A DNA stretch of 64,000 nucleotides. Origin: Flavobacterium aerium (GTDB lineage Bacteria; Bacteroidota; Bacteroidia; Flavobacteriales; Flavobacteriaceae). The stretch spans positions 1-64,000 of the forward strand of contig NZ_JARQWR010000007.1 of the NCBI RefSeq assembly GCF_030766725.1. Reading direction: 5' to 3'. How positions within the stretch are numbered: the first letter of the stretch is position 1; every line of letters begins with the position of its first letter. The notes under the pieces were generated by a model. That model saw only the letters and a program-made list of their open reading frames with translations. It searched no databases and was not told the origin of the DNA. A program made the position numbers and the translations under genes. Below are positions 1 through 9,777 of this stretch, piece after piece.

Positions 1-1564
1 CAACAACTGGAATCGCATTAATTGTTACTACAAAACTTTTCTCGTCTGTACAATTTGGGGTAGTCCCAGATTGAGCATAAACATACACGGTTTGCGTAGT
101 AGTGAGTGTTGCTCCTGCTGCTAATGGTGTTCCTGTTCCTCCTGTTCCAGTAAAGTATCCTCCTACTGTTAAAGCTGGTAAAACATAACTTCCACATCCT
201 GATACATCGGCAACTGGTGCAACAACAGGTTGCGGGTGAACCGTTACAGTAAAGCTTGTGTTTGCAAAACATCCGCCAGCTGCTGTGTTAACCACGTGAA
301 CATAAATTGTTCCACTAGGACCTGTGTAAACTGATGGGGTTGGTATTGGATTGGCTCCAGTAGCTCCATCGGCAGCATTTGTATGGTAGGTAATTGTATA
401 TCCTACAGGACCTGCGCCATCTAGAATAATATCTTCTTGTGTTGTTAAATCAAAAGTAGAAGTACCTGAACCTGCCGGTAGCTCACATTTTTCAAGATTA
501 CCCGGTTGTCCTAAAACAACAGTAACCTTATTTAATGTAAAGGTTTTAACTGTATTACATCCTGCTCCTGATAAATCTTCAATTCTTATATATATGGTTT
601 CTCCATTCCCTGGACTTTGGTAACTTCCCAAATCAGCTGTTGGAATAAAAGGAGAACCTGTATTTAAATTTCCTAAAGTAGCAAAATAAGTTAATTCATA
701 ATTTGCATTTAAACCTAAAGCGGTTAAATCATTTGTATTCAAATTATAGGTTTGCATTGGCGTCCCATTATCACAGACTGTGAGATCTGAAGGGGGATTC
801 GTCTGAATACCTGGTGTTACAGTAACTGTAACCGAATCTGTTGCATTATTAGAACATCCTGGCTTAGTCACTACAACTGTATAAACACCTGCAGCAGAAA
901 CTGTTAATGTTTGTCCATTAGCTCCTGGTACTATACCTCCATCATGAGTCCATACATAAGATGTCGCTCCAGAAATATTTGAATTAAGTGTATAAGATTG
1001 TCCTTCACAAAGAGGTACATCCGGACCTAAAGATATAGGACAAACAATATCACAGTTTGTAGAACCTGTACCTCCAGATTGTCCAAAACTGATAAACCCA
1101 GATTGTCCATTGAAGTTGGTAATCATAACCATATAGATTTGACCTACCTGAGCACCTGTAATTGTAAAATCTTCTTCTGGTGCTGCAGAATAACTACAAC
1201 CTACTTGTGTCCCTGCTCCTAAATTTCCACACGCTTGTGCAGGAGAAGTAAAGGGTCCGTAAGCAATAAAATCGACATCTAGTGGATTTCCAATTGGATT
1301 TCCTTGTCCATCAAACTGTGTATTTTGCACAATATGGAAGTTAAGATCTCCTGGAGTTGCAATTTGCAAATAATACCAAACAGGGTTTGGTGTTGTTGCT
1401 AAACATGAAACTGATCCAGCACTTGGCACTCCTGTGGTATTTGGAAAAACCATTGTACTACCGCCTGCACAAAAGGGCTGAGCTGTAGCACAAGTTGCCC
1501 CTTGTCCAAAGACATTAATACACATCAAACTGAACAAAATCAATAGGAAGTATTTCTTTCTCAT
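1..1564 (-). CDS. Secreted Ig-like repeat surface protein, T9SS cargo type (partial, 5' part only)
   Basis: The reading frame stays open on the minus strand from an ATG at 1564 to the left edge, giving about 521 residues with the C-terminus outside the window. It begins with a signal peptide (MRKKYFLLILFSLMCINVFG, then Q). The mature part is rich in Gly, Thr, Val, Pro and paired Cys. It contains repeated units typical of flavobacterial adhesins: 'GVYTVVVTKPGCSN', 'TVCDNGTPMQTYNL', and 'ISGATSYVWTHDGG' (a PKD/Ig-like pattern). Proteins of this build usually end in a gliding-motility-associated (type IX secretion) C-terminal domain, but that part is not visible here, so secretion by T9SS is inferred. 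It is transcribed divergently from folE. Being secreted and repetitive is well supported; an adhesin role is a guess. Confidence 0.8.
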   Translation of the reverse strand, partial: MRKKYFLLILFSLMCINVFGQGATCATAQPFCAGGSTMVFPNTTGVPSAGSVSCLATTPNPVWYYLQIATPGDLNFHIVQNTQFDGQGNPIGNPLDVDFIAYGPFTSPAQACGNLGAGTQVGCSYSAAPEEDFTITGAQVGQIYMVMITNFNGQSGFISFGQSGGTGSTNCDIVCPISLGPDVPLCEGQSYTLNSNISGATSYVWTHDGGIVPGANGQTLTVSAAGVYTVVVTKPGCSNNATDSVTVTVTPGIQTNPPSDLTVCDNGTPMQTYNLNTNDLTALGLNANYELTYFATLGNLNTGSPFIPTADLGSYQSPGNGETIYIRIEDLSGAGCNTVKTFTLNKVTVVLGQPGNLEKCELPAGSGTSTFDLTTQEDIILDGAGPVGYTITYHTNAADGATGANPIPTPSVYTGPSGTIYVHVVNTAAGGCFANTSFTVTVHPQPVVAPVADVSGCGSYVLPALTVGGYFTGTGGTGTPLAAGATLTTTQTVYVYAQSGTTPNCTDEKSFVVTINAIPVV

Positions 1565-1687
1565 TTTTATTAAACTGTTTAAGGTTCGAAATTTACATAA
1601 TTTTAAGAAACTTTTAAGGTTTTGTATTAAAATTTTTAAATATTAACAGTTGAAATTATTTTTACAGTATAATTAGGTTTAATTAAT

Positions 1688-1695
1688 TATCTTTG
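1688..1695 (+). promoter_or_regulatory. Bacteroidota -7 promoter box (folE)
   Basis: TATCTTTG matches the Bacteroidota sigma-A -7 consensus TAnnTTTG, about 38 bases before the folE start. No well-spaced upstream TTG is visible, so only the -7 element is claimed. Confidence 0.5.
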
Positions 1696-1733
1696 TTCTC
1701 TTAAATTTTAATCAAAAAAACAATTATTTTATA

Positions 1734-2405
1734 ATGATTCCAAACGAAGATTTTTTAGACGAAATTGGAGATAATCATATTGCTACAAGCGCTTTTACCC
1801 CTTTAAGAGAAAATGCTTTTGATCTATCTGATGATAAAAAAATAGAACTGATAAAAAAAGATGTTGAAAGCATCCTAAATACATTAGGAATGGACCTTAC
1901 AGATGACAGTCTAAAAGGTACTCCTAATCGTGTCGCTAAAATGTTTGTGAAAGAGATTTTTGGAGGTTTAAATCCTGCCAAAAAGCCAAGTGCATCAACT
2001 TTTGAAAACAAATATAAATACAATGAAATGCTTGTTGAAAAAAACATTACTGTTTATTCAACTTGTGAACATCACTTACTTCCTATTGTTGGACGTGCTC
2101 ATGTTGCTTATATTTCCAATGGAACTGTAGTTGGTCTTTCTAAAATGAATAGAATTGTCGATTATTTTTCAAAAAGACCACAAGTACAAGAACGTCTAAC
2201 GATTCAAATTGTACAGGAATTACAAAAAGTATTAAATACTCAAGATGTTGCCTGCGTAATTGATGCAAAACACTTATGCGTTAATTCAAGAGGAATTAGA
2301 GATATCGAAAGTAGCACTGTTACAGCTGAATTTGGTGGACAGTTTAAAGAAGATAAAGTAAGAAGAGAATTTTTAGACTACATTAAATTAGATACTCAGT
2401 TTTAA
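1734..2405 (+). CDS. folE: GTP cyclohydrolase I
   Basis: Converts GTP to 7,8-dihydroneopterin triphosphate, the first step of folate and pterin synthesis, in the cytoplasm. At 223 residues it matches the usual family length. The zinc site is intact: Cys111 and His114 in 'CEHHLLPIVGRAHVAYI', and Cys182 in 'AKHLCVNSRG'. The family block 'GLSKMNRIVDYFSKRPQVQE' (134-153) is also present. It starts with ATG behind a TATCTTTG promoter box. cysS follows on the same strand after 67 bases, so the two may be co-transcribed. Assignment is secure. Confidence 0.97.
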   Translation: MIPNEDFLDEIGDNHIATSAFTPLRENAFDLSDDKKIELIKKDVESILNTLGMDLTDDSLKGTPNRVAKMFVKEIFGGLNPAKKPSASTFENKYKYNEMLVEKNITVYSTCEHHLLPIVGRAHVAYISNGTVVGLSKMNRIVDYFSKRPQVQERLTIQIVQELQKVLNTQDVACVIDAKHLCVNSRGIRDIESSTVTAEFGGQFKEDKVRREFLDYIKLDTQF

Positions 2406-2472
2406 TACCATAAATTGATTTGAATTATTTTAAAATTTAATTCAAAAAAATCTTTTAATCCATTTAAGCCAA

Positions 2473-3954
2473 ATGCCTTTATATCAACATCAGACATTAA
2501 AATTATACAACTCCTTAAGCGGAGAAAAAGAAGTTTTCACACCTATTCATGAGGGGAATGTTGGAATGTATGTTTGCGGCCCAACGGTTTACAGCAATGT
2601 TCATTTAGGAAATGTTAGAACTTTTATGTCATTTGATTTAATCTTCAGATATTTAAAACATTTAGAATACAAAGTACGCTATGTTCGAAATATTACTGAT
2701 GTGGGACATATTGTTGATGATGAAGATGAAGGTGAGGATAAAATTGCTAAAAAAGCTCGTTTAGAACAACTTGAACCTATGGAAGTCGTACAGCGTTATA
2801 CTGTGGACTTTCATCAGATATTGGAACTATTTAATACAATTCCGCCAAGCATTGAACCTACGGCTACTGGTCATATCATAGAACAAATCAATATCATCAA
2901 ACAAATCATCGACAATGGTTTTGCTTATGTTGTGGATGGATCTGTTTATTTTGATATTGCTAAATTCAATGAGAAACATCATTACGGAATACTTAGCGGT
3001 AGAAACATTGATGAAATGCTAGCTAACACTCGTGAACTTGCTGGGCAGTCAGAGAAAAGAAATCCACAGGATTTTGCACTTTGGAAAAAAGCTGAACCGC
3101 AACATATCATGCGATGGCCTTCACCTTGGAGTGATGGTTTTCCAGGATGGCACCTTGAGTGTACTGCAATGAGCACAAAATATTTAGGTGATAAGTTCGA
3201 TATTCATGGTGGTGGAATGGATTTAAAGTTTCCACATCACGAATGTGAAATTGCACAAAATGAAGCTTGTACAGGTCATGCTCCAGTGAATTACTGGATG
3301 CACGCTAATATGCTAACATTGAATGGTAAAAAAATGGCTAAATCGACTGGTAACAACATTCTACCAAAGGAAATTTTCACAGGAAATAACCCAATATTAA
3401 GTAAACCTTTTTCACCTGCTGTAACTCGATTTTTCATGTTACAGGCGCATTACAGAAGTATATTAGATTTTTCTAATGATGCTATTCTTGCTGCAGAAAA
3501 AGGATTTAATCGATTGATGGAAGCCATTGACAATAGTAAAGATCTTAATTCTAGTCCTACTTCTTCTTTGGATATAGCAAGTTGGAAACAATCTTGTTAC
3601 GATGCTATGAATGATGATTTTAATAGTCCTATATTAATTGCACAACTTTTTGAAGCTGTAAAATATATCAACCTATTAAAAGAAGGCAAAGAAACATTAA
3701 CTGCCGAAGATCTAAAAACATTACAAAATGCTTTAAATGTGTTTGTTTTTGATGTTTTAGGTTTGGTAAATGAAAAATCTTCTAATAATCAAAATGAAAA
3801 ACTGGAAGGCATTGTAAATATGTTAATCACAATGCGTAATGAGGCTAGAGCTAATAAGGATTTTGCTTTGTCAGATCAGATTCGCGATCAATTGATCACC
3901 TTAGGAATACAACTAAAAGACGGAAAAGACGGAACTACTTTTTCAGTAAACTAA
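2473..3954 (+). CDS. cysS: Cysteinyl-tRNA synthetase
   Basis: Class I aminoacyl-tRNA synthetase that charges tRNA-Cys. The 493-residue length is normal. Visible signatures are the zinc and cysteine-binding motif '[13 protein letters not shown]' (Cys35, with the HIGH-type HLGN at 44-47), the second zinc cysteine in 'WHLECTAMS' (Cys230), '[14 protein letters not shown]' (His255/His256) and the KMSKS loop as 'KMAKS' (287-291). The C-terminal helical anticodon-binding region follows. The gene sits between folE and yidD and ends at a clear intrinsic terminator (3960-4001). Single-copy housekeeping gene; assignment secure. Confidence 0.98.
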   Translation: MPLYQHQTLKLYNSLSGEKEVFTPIHEGNVGMYVCGPTVYSNVHLGNVRTFMSFDLIFRYLKHLEYKVRYVRNITDVGHIVDDEDEGEDKIAKKARLEQLEPMEVVQRYTVDFHQILELFNTIPPSIEPTATGHIIEQINIIKQIIDNGFAYVVDGSVYFDIAKFNEKHHYGILSGRNIDEMLANTRELAGQSEKRNPQDFALWKKAEPQHIMRWPSPWSDGFPGWHLECTAMSTKYLGDKFDIHGGGMDLKFPHHECEIAQNEACTGHAPVNYWMHANMLTLNGKKMAKSTGNNILPKEIFTGNNPILSKPFSPAVTRFFMLQAHYRSILDFSNDAILAAEKGFNRLMEAIDNSKDLNSSPTSSLDIASWKQSCYDAMNDDFNSPILIAQLFEAVKYINLLKEGKETLTAEDLKTLQNALNVFVFDVLGLVNEKSSNNQNEKLEGIVNMLITMRNEARANKDFALSDQIRDQLITLGIQLKDGKDGTTFSVN

Positions 3955-3959
3955 TATAA

Positions 3960-4001
3960 CAATGGGCAAATGATATTCTATTTCAAATGCCCATTGTTTT
4001 T
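3960..4001 (+). terminator. Intrinsic terminator after cysS
   Basis: CAATGGGCA (3960-3968) pairs with TGCCCATTG (3988-3996) and is followed by a run of five T. It lies just after the cysS stop codon and before yidD. Confidence 0.75.
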
Positions 4002-4012
4002 AAACCAATAAT

Positions 4013-4261
4013 ATGAGCCTTAAAAAAATTCTCATATTCCCATTCATATTATTAATCCGTTTTTATCAAGGGGCCATTTCTCCTTATACACCTGCAGCTT
4101 GTCGCTACACTCCTACCTGTTCACATTACAGTGCAGAAGCTTTGCAAAAGCATGGTCTATTTAAAGGAGGTTGGTTAGCAATTAAACGTATTGCAAGTTG
4201 TCATCCTTGGGGCGGCAGTGGTTATGATCCTGTTCCTGAAAAAGATATTATCAAAAAATAA
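4013..4261 (+). CDS. yidD: Membrane protein insertion efficiency factor YidD
   Basis: Small membrane-associated protein (82 residues) that helps YidC insert inner-membrane proteins. It shows an amphipathic/hydrophobic N-terminus and the family hallmark '[20 protein letters not shown]' followed by '[13 protein letters not shown]' and '[13 protein letters not shown]', including the conserved cysteines. The start is ATG right after the cysS terminator. In many bacteria yidD lies in the rpmH-rnpA-yidD-yidC cluster; here it is uncoupled from that set and lies between cysS and lgt. Family assignment is secure. Confidence 0.95.
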   Translation: MSLKKILIFPFILLIRFYQGAISPYTPAACRYTPTCSHYSAEALQKHGLFKGGWLAIKRIASCHPWGGSGYDPVPEKDIIKK

Positions 4262-4325
4262 TCTTAATCATTACAATTGGTTTAAATCAAATTTTTAATT
4301 TTAACGTAAAATATATTTATTACTT

Positions 4326-5249
4326 ATGACACACCCATTGAATATAGTCTGGAATCCATCTGAAGGAATTGACTTAGGTTTTTTCGTAATTCGATATTAC
4401 AGCTTAATGTTTGTTGTAGCTTTCTCTTTAGGTTGGTACATCATGAAGAAAATTTTCGAACGTGAAAACGAATCTATTGAAAAACTTGATTCTTTATTCA
4501 TCTATTCAGTTGTAGCTACCTTAGTTGGTGCTCGATTAGGACATGTTTTATTTTATGATTGGGAATATTTTCAACATCATTTACTTGAAATCTTCTTACC
4601 TTTTAAATTTGAACCAAAATTTGAGATTACAGGTTTCGCTGGTTTAGCTAGCCATGGAGCAGCCATTGCTATCATCATTACAATGTATTTCTATAGTAAA
4701 AAAGTAATCAAAAAACCATTATTATGGACTTTAGACCGTGTCGTAATTCCTGTTGCTAGTGGCGCTATTTTTGTTCGTCTGGGTAATTTCTTTAATTCTG
4801 AGATATTAGGTAAGGAAACAAATTCTGCTTTTGGAATTAAATTTTTACACGATGCATATTCTCCGAATGAAGTCGTTCAATTAACACACATCACCCCACC
4901 CAAAGCCGCTTATAAAGCAATTGTTACCGATCCTCAGTTTGCAAACTTATTACAAGCTGTACCTGTAAAACATCCTGCTCAATTATACGAAGCGATTGGT
5001 TATGTCTTTGTATTCTTTATATTATTCTTTATGTACTGGAAAACTGAGGCACGCAAGAAATTGGGTTACTTATTTGGAGTATTTTTAGTTTTACTATGGA
5101 GTGTTCGTTTTATTGTAGAATTCATCAAAGAGAGTCAAGGTGGATTTGAAGGCAAAGAGCCGATATTACTTACTGGACAATGGTTAAGTATTCCTTTTAT
5201 CCTTGTTGGTTTATATTTCATGTTCAGACCTACCAAAGCAGAAGCATAA
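4326..5249 (+). CDS. lgt: Prolipoprotein diacylglyceryl transferase
   Basis: Transfers diacylglycerol from phosphatidylglycerol to the lipobox cysteine of prelipoproteins at the inner membrane. The multi-pass protein of 307 residues keeps the key residues: His110-Gly111 in 'GLASHGAAI', Arg151 in 'VRLGNFFNSEILG' (the Lgt signature) and Arg261 in 'VRFIVEFIKE'. Residues about 174-215, between the signature and 'HPAQLYEA', form an extra polar stretch that is longer than in E. coli Lgt and is probably periplasmic. Substrates in this window would include the lipoproteins at 40466 and 59017. It ends in a strong palindromic terminator. Assignment is secure. Confidence 0.96.
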   Translation: MTHPLNIVWNPSEGIDLGFFVIRYYSLMFVVAFSLGWYIMKKIFERENESIEKLDSLFIYSVVATLVGARLGHVLFYDWEYFQHHLLEIFLPFKFEPKFEITGFAGLASHGAAIAIIITMYFYSKKVIKKPLLWTLDRVVIPVASGAIFVRLGNFFNSEILGKETNSAFGIKFLHDAYSPNEVVQLTHITPPKAAYKAIVTDPQFANLLQAVPVKHPAQLYEAIGYVFVFFILFFMYWKTEARKKLGYLFGVFLVLLWSVRFIVEFIKESQGGFEGKEPILLTGQWLSIPFILVGLYFMFRPTKAEA

Positions 5250-5268
5250 TTAAACATCTTATTATAGT

Positions 5269-5310
5269 ATATAAAAAAAGCCTGAGGAATTCCTCAGGCT
5301 TTTTTTATAT
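5269..5310 (+). terminator. Palindromic terminator after lgt
   Basis: A perfect palindrome is centred at 5289/5290. Its core GCCTGAGGAATTCCTCAGGC (5280-5299) is flanked by seven A on the left and seven T on the right. It can act on either strand but lies closest to the end of lgt. Confidence 0.85.
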
Positions 5311-5520
5311 ACATCTATTTTAGCATTATTGTATCTACTATCTTAATCTAATTGCAATTACTCTAGAGCAGTAATACAACAACAACTTAAAATCTAAAAC
5401 AACCCCTATACACGGCCATTATACTCAAAATCTGATTAAGACTAAGTCTCCACACAATCATCGCTTAATCTTTCTTAGGATCCTTTTATTTTATATTGAA
5501 GATTAAATTATAGTCCTAAA

Positions 5521-5550
5521 AAAAAGTCCCGATAATTATCGGGACTTTTT
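5521..5550 (-). terminator. Palindromic terminator after secDF
   Basis: The perfect palindrome GTCCCGATAATTATCGGGAC (5526-5545) has five A before it and five T after it. It lies 50 bases beyond the secDF stop codon, so it is assigned to secDF, although it is symmetrical. Confidence 0.8.
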
Positions 5551-5600
5551 ACTTTTATTTTGAACTAAAATATTGCTTTATAATCTAAATAATTCTTTAA

Positions 5601-8570
5601 TTATTCAGCGCTTTCTGCGTGTCTTTTTTCAATTAATTCTCTTTCTTTTCTTGAAACTGTATCACATAATACTGGAGTTGCAATGAATAAAGAAGAGTAT
5701 GTACCAACACCAATACCAATTAACATCGCGAATACAAATCCTCTGATTGATTCACCACCAAAGATGAACATAATCAATAATACGATTAACATTGTTAATG
5801 ATGTATTAATTGTTCTTGACATTGTTGTATTAATAGATTGGTTTACGATATCATTAAAGTTACCTTTAGTTTTACCTGCTAAGTATTCTCTAACTCTATC
5901 AAATACAATTACAGTATCATTCATCGAGTATCCAATTACTGTTAGAATAGCTGCAATAAAGTGTTGGTCAATCTCCATGTGGAATGGAGCATATTTCCAG
6001 AATAAAGAATAGATACCTAATACAAATATAACGTCATGCGCTACTGCTGCAATTGCACCTAAACTATATTGCCATTTTCTAAAACTGATCATCAAATAGA
6101 TGAATACAATAGCCATAGAACCTAATACTGCCCAGTAAGAATTTGTTTTAATATCTTCTGCAACTGCAGGACCTACTTTAGAAGCTTGTAAAATACCTAC
6201 TTTCTTACCTTCGTACGTGTTTACAAATTTCTCATAGGATAAATCTGTTGTATAATATTTCTTAAGGTTATCATACATTAATTTATTTACTTCCTTATCT
6301 GCTTCAACTCCGTGATCTGCAACTTTATATTTTGTTGTAATTTTCAATTGACTAGCATCTCCGAAAATTTTAGCCTCAGCACTTCCGAATACTTTAGATA
6401 AGTCTTCTGCAACAGCTGATGCTTCAACTGGTTTTTCAAAACGTACTTGGAATGTTCTTCCTCCAACGAAATCTACACCTTGATTCAATCCGTTTGTTGC
6501 TAATGAAATAATACTAACAATAACTACAATTCCTGATATCACGTAAGTGATTTTCTTTTTTCCTAAGAAATCAAAATGGAAGTTCGTAAACATATTCTTA
6601 GAGAATTTTGTAACGAATGTCAAATTGTTTTTTCTGCTTACGCTCCAGTCTAAAAGAATTCTTGTAATAAAAATTGATGTAAACAATGAAGTTCCAATAC
6701 CAATTAATAATGTTGTAGCAAATCCTTTAATTGGACCTGTACCAAAAATCAACAATACAATACCTGTTAAGATGTGTGTAACGTTTGCATCTGTAATAGA
6801 AGACATTGCTCCTCTCCAGCTGAAAGATGTTTTAATTGCTTCAGGCAATGTTTTACCAGCTCTTAACTCTTCTTTCGATCGTTCATATATAATAATGTTC
6901 GCATCTACCGCAGTACCCATTGTCAAGATAATACCTGCAATACCTGGTAATGTAAGTACAGCACCTAAGCTTGCTAAAACTCCAAATAAGAATAAAAGGT
7001 TCACCCCTAAAGCCACGTTAGCATACCAACCTGCTTTACCATAATAAACAACCATCCATAACGATACGATTAATAAACCGATGATCGATGACATAATACC
7101 ATTATCAATAGCTTCTTGCCCTAATGATGGTCCTACTACTTCTGATTGAACGATATCTGCAGAAGCTGGTAATTTACCTGCTCTTAATACGTTTTCTAAA
7201 TCTTTTGTTTCTGATAATGTAAATTTACCTGAGATTACTGAACTACCTCCAGTGATTGGCTCATTAACATTTGGCGCAGAGTATACGATGTTATCTAATA
7301 CAATTGCAATAGCTCCTTTATTTCTTGAAACTTCCGTTGTAAGTTCTTCCCATTTTTTAGATCCACTTGGGCTCATTCTCATAGAAACCGATGGTTTACC
7401 AAATTGGTCAAAATCAGCTTTTGCATCTACAACAACACTTCCACTTAATGGTGGGTGATTATCTCTATTTCCTTTTAAAGCATATAACTCTACCGCAGAA
7501 ATATCTTTTTTGTCTTTATCTTGTATAGAAGTTACTTTACCCCAAGCAAATTTCACATAACGTTGTTCTGCTGGTAATAATGCTTTAATATCTTCTCTTT
7601 TTAAGTAACCGTTGATTACTGCTGTATCTTTTGGTGAGAAGTAAGCAATGATTGGTCCACCACCACCACCGATGATTTTATCAAATAACGGGTTATTTCC
7701 TTTTGTTACTGCAGCTGAATCTTTAGATACATCTGTCAATAATGAATCGATATCTGATTTTTTTGTTTCTTTCGTTACAACTTCAGCTTTCTCTGTTTTT
7801 TTCAAAGCTTCGTTAGCTGTCATTAAAAACTGGCTAATTTCTTCTCCTTTATATACATCCCAAAATTCTAATTGAGCTGTACTTTGTAATAAATTCTTAA
7901 TACGGTCAACATCTTTTGCACCTGGAAGCTCTACTAAGATTCTTCCTGTTTCTCCTAATGGTTGAATATTAGGTTGTGTTACACCAAATTTATCGATACG
8001 TTTTCTTACTACTTCAAATGCACTAGCCGTTGACTCTTCTACTTTCTTTTTCAATACAGCTTGTACAGCTTTATCAGTCATTTGAAAGTTGATTTCATCA
8101 CTTAAGTTTCTATTTGCAAAAATATCAGGTGAAGCTAATTTCACTTTACCAGCAGACTCTTTTTCAAAAGCAATAAAGAAAGCATCTAAATAACTTTGAT
8201 TACCTTCTCTGTTTTTTGTTGCATCTGCTAAAGCTTTATTAAAAACCGGATTTTTTGAGTTGTTCGATAATCCTTTCAATACGTCTTTAATAGACACTTG
8301 AAGAATTACGTTGATTCCACCCTCTAAATCAAGACCTTTATTAATCTTTTTGTCTTTTACTTCATTATAAGTAAATTTCGTGAAACCTAGATTGAAAACA
8401 GATTCTTTACCAATAGAATCTAAATAAGAAAATTCTTTAGCCGAATCTCCATTAGCAAATTTTTTCGCGTTGTTTTCTACTCGGTCGGCAACAAATGTGA
8501 ATGAAAGTTGGTAAATACTTACCAATGCAAATAAAATTGCAAAAAATTTAACGAGTCCTCTATTCTGCAT
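5601..8570 (-). CDS. secDF: Protein translocase subunit SecDF (fused)
   Basis: Proton-driven accessory subunit of the Sec translocon that pulls proteins across the inner membrane. The 989-residue protein joins SecD and SecF in one chain, as is usual in Bacteroidota. The SecD half shows one N-terminal membrane segment, 'GLDLEGGINVILQV', a large periplasmic region with Gly-rich inserts, and the membrane motif 'TMGTAVDANIIIYER' with the proton-relay Asp. The SecF half shows 'GVDFVGGRTF' and 'GYSMNDTVIVFDRVRE'. Transcription is leftward from a promoter at about 8690-8720 and ends at a palindromic terminator. T9SS cargo, lipoproteins and outer-membrane proteins in this window all depend on Sec export. 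Assignment is secure. Confidence 0.97.
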   Translation of the reverse strand: MQNRGLVKFFAILFALVSIYQLSFTFVADRVENNAKKFANGDSAKEFSYLDSIGKESVFNLGFTKFTYNEVKDKKINKGLDLEGGINVILQVSIKDVLKGLSNNSKNPVFNKALADATKNREGNQSYLDAFFIAFEKESAGKVKLASPDIFANRNLSDEINFQMTDKAVQAVLKKKVEESTASAFEVVRKRIDKFGVTQPNIQPLGETGRILVELPGAKDVDRIKNLLQSTAQLEFWDVYKGEEISQFLMTANEALKKTEKAEVVTKETKKSDIDSLLTDVSKDSAAVTKGNNPLFDKIIGGGGGPIIAYFSPKDTAVINGYLKREDIKALLPAEQRYVKFAWGKVTSIQDKDKKDISAVELYALKGNRDNHPPLSGSVVVDAKADFDQFGKPSVSMRMSPSGSKKWEELTTEVSRNKGAIAIVLDNIVYSAPNVNEPITGGSSVISGKFTLSETKDLENVLRAGKLPASADIVQSEVVGPSLGQEAIDNGIMSSIIGLLIVSLWMVVYYGKAGWYANVALGVNLLFLFGVLASLGAVLTLPGIAGIILTMGTAVDANIIIYERSKEELRAGKTLPEAIKTSFSWRGAMSSITDANVTHILTGIVLLIFGTGPIKGFATTLLIGIGTSLFTSIFITRILLDWSVSRKNNLTFVTKFSKNMFTNFHFDFLGKKKITYVISGIVVIVSIISLATNGLNQGVDFVGGRTFQVRFEKPVEASAVAEDLSKVFGSAEAKIFGDASQLKITTKYKVADHGVEADKEVNKLMYDNLKKYYTTDLSYEKFVNTYEGKKVGILQASKVGPAVAEDIKTNSYWAVLGSMAIVFIYLMISFRKWQYSLGAIAAVAHDVIFVLGIYSLFWKYAPFHMEIDQHFIAAILTVIGYSMNDTVIVFDRVREYLAGKTKGNFNDIVNQSINTTMSRTINTSLTMLIVLLIMFIFGGESIRGFVFAMLIGIGVGTYSSLFIATPVLCDTVSRKERELIEKRHAESAE

Positions 8571-8689
8571 TATTACAAGTAATTAATTAATTTTTGTTAT
8601 TTAAGTTGTTTCGCAAAAAATCAAAATTAAAATATCCTTTACTACATTTATAAAGGTCTTCAAATCTTCACTATTTTTTTTAAAACGAG

Positions 8690-8720
8690 CAAATATATAA
8701 TTTACCAAAAGATTAACCAA
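8690..8720 (-). promoter_or_regulatory. Candidate secDF promoter
   Basis: On the minus strand TTG (8720-8718) is followed after 20 bases by TATATTTG (8697-8690), a full match to the Bacteroidota -7 box. A second box, TAATTTTG, lies closer to the gene at 8622-8629. Confidence 0.55.
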
Positions 8721-8741
8721 TTTATTTATCGATTAATATAT

Positions 8742-8773
8742 AAAAAAAGACTGCATATAGCAGTCTTTTTTTT
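8742..8773 (-). terminator. Intrinsic terminator after mdh
   Basis: On the minus strand AGACTGC pairs with GCAGTCT around a five-base loop, followed by a long T run. It lies 18 bases past the mdh stop. Confidence 0.8.
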
Positions 8774-8790
8774 GATAATTTATGATTTGC

Positions 8791-9726
8791 TTAAGATAAA
8801 ACTGATTTTAAATCTTCATTCATGTTACGAACTGCATCTGCACTCTTCACAAATAAATCTTTTTCAACCGCATTTAACTCAATATTTACAATCTCTTCGA
8901 TTCCATTTTTTCCTATAATACAAGGTACACCTACAAAAATATCTTTTTGTCCATATTCACCTTCCAATAAAGTAGAGCAAGGAATAATTTTCTTTTGATC
9001 GTTCAAAATACTATCTACTAGATAAGCTACTGATGCTCCAGGAGCATACCATGCCGAAGTGCCTAACATACCGGTTAAAGTTTTACCCCCAACCATTGTA
9101 TCTTCTGCTACTTTTGCTAAAGCTTCTTCTGATAAAAATTCAGAAACTGGTATACCATTATAGGTTGCTAAACGCGTTAAAGGAATCATCGTTGTATCTC
9201 CATGACCTCCAATTACCATTCCATGAACATCATTTGCAGGTTTCCCTAAAGCTTGTGCTAAATAATATCTAAATCTTGAACTATCTAAGATACCTCCCAT
9301 ACCGATTACACGGTTTTTAGGAAGGCCTGTTGCTTTTTGAACTAAGTAAGCCATTGTATCCATTGGATTTGAAACGACAACAATTATTGCCTCTGGCGAA
9401 TATTTCAGTACGCTTTCTGCCACTGTTTTCACAATACCTGCATTGATACCAATTAATTCCTCACGAGTCATTCCTGGTTTTCTAGGGATACCTGAAGTTA
9501 TAACGACAACATCGCTTCCAGCTGTTTTTGAATAATCGTTCGTGCTTCCTGAAACTTTAGTATTAAATCCTAAAGTGGTTGCTGTCTGAGAAATATCCAA
9601 TGCTTTTCCTTCTGCAAAATTTTCTTTGATGTCAATTAAAACTATCTCGCTCGCAATTCTTCTAAATGCAATTGCATCAGCACATGTTGCGCCTACGTTA
9701 CCGGCTCCTACAATAGTTACTTTCAT
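8791..9726 (-). CDS. mdh: Malate dehydrogenase (NAD+)
   Basis: Oxidises malate to oxaloacetate with NAD+ in the TCA cycle. The 311-residue protein belongs to the LDH-like MDH group. It has the Rossmann motif 'GAGNVGATC' (7-15), Asp32 after 'EIVLI' marking NAD preference, substrate arginines in 'GIPRKPGMTREE', 'SNPMDTMAY' and the catalytic His175 in 'GGHGDTTMIPL'. It is transcribed leftward from its own -7 box (TATATTTG at 9778-9785), downstream of gyrB. A second malate-oxidising enzyme, the quinone-linked Mqo, is encoded at 61579-63081. Assignment is secure. Confidence 0.97.
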   Translation of the reverse strand: MKVTIVGAGNVGATCADAIAFRRIASEIVLIDIKENFAEGKALDISQTATTLGFNTKVSGSTNDYSKTAGSDVVVITSGIPRKPGMTREELIGINAGIVKTVAESVLKYSPEAIIVVVSNPMDTMAYLVQKATGLPKNRVIGMGGILDSSRFRYYLAQALGKPANDVHGMVIGGHGDTTMIPLTRLATYNGIPVSEFLSEEALAKVAEDTMVGGKTLTGMLGTSAWYAPGASVAYLVDSILNDQKKIIPCSTLLEGEYGQKDIFVGVPCIIGKNGIEEIVNIELNAVEKDLFVKSADAVRNMNEDLKSVLS

Positions 9727-9777
9727 TCTATAATTTTTTTTAGTTGTTGATTAGTTTCATATCAAAATTGATATTCT

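Larger units (their letters stand above)
5250..5600. other. Intergenic region between convergent lgt and secDF
   Basis: About 350 bases without a gene. It holds two palindromic terminators, one close to each flanking gene (5269-5310 and 5521-5550). The roughly 210 bases between them are AT-rich. I see no open reading frame, tRNA-like fold or promoter box that I would support there. Confidence 0.6.

Noticed and set aside
18..272. Cys-rich open frame on the minus strand near the left edge
   Set aside because: It lies in another frame of the Ig-like repeat gene, whose own frame is continuous from 1564 to the edge and has a signal peptide.
2419..2446. AT-rich hairpin after folE (TTTGAATTA / TAATTCAAA)
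   Set aside because: It has no GC-rich stem and no T tract on either strand, so it does not qualify as a terminator; folE and cysS may be co-transcribed.
6547..7044. Open frame on the + strand within secDF, plus several others in the 5.7-7.9 kb interval
   Set aside because: They are antisense to secDF, which has clear family motifs throughout. Their translations have no recognisable domain or start context.
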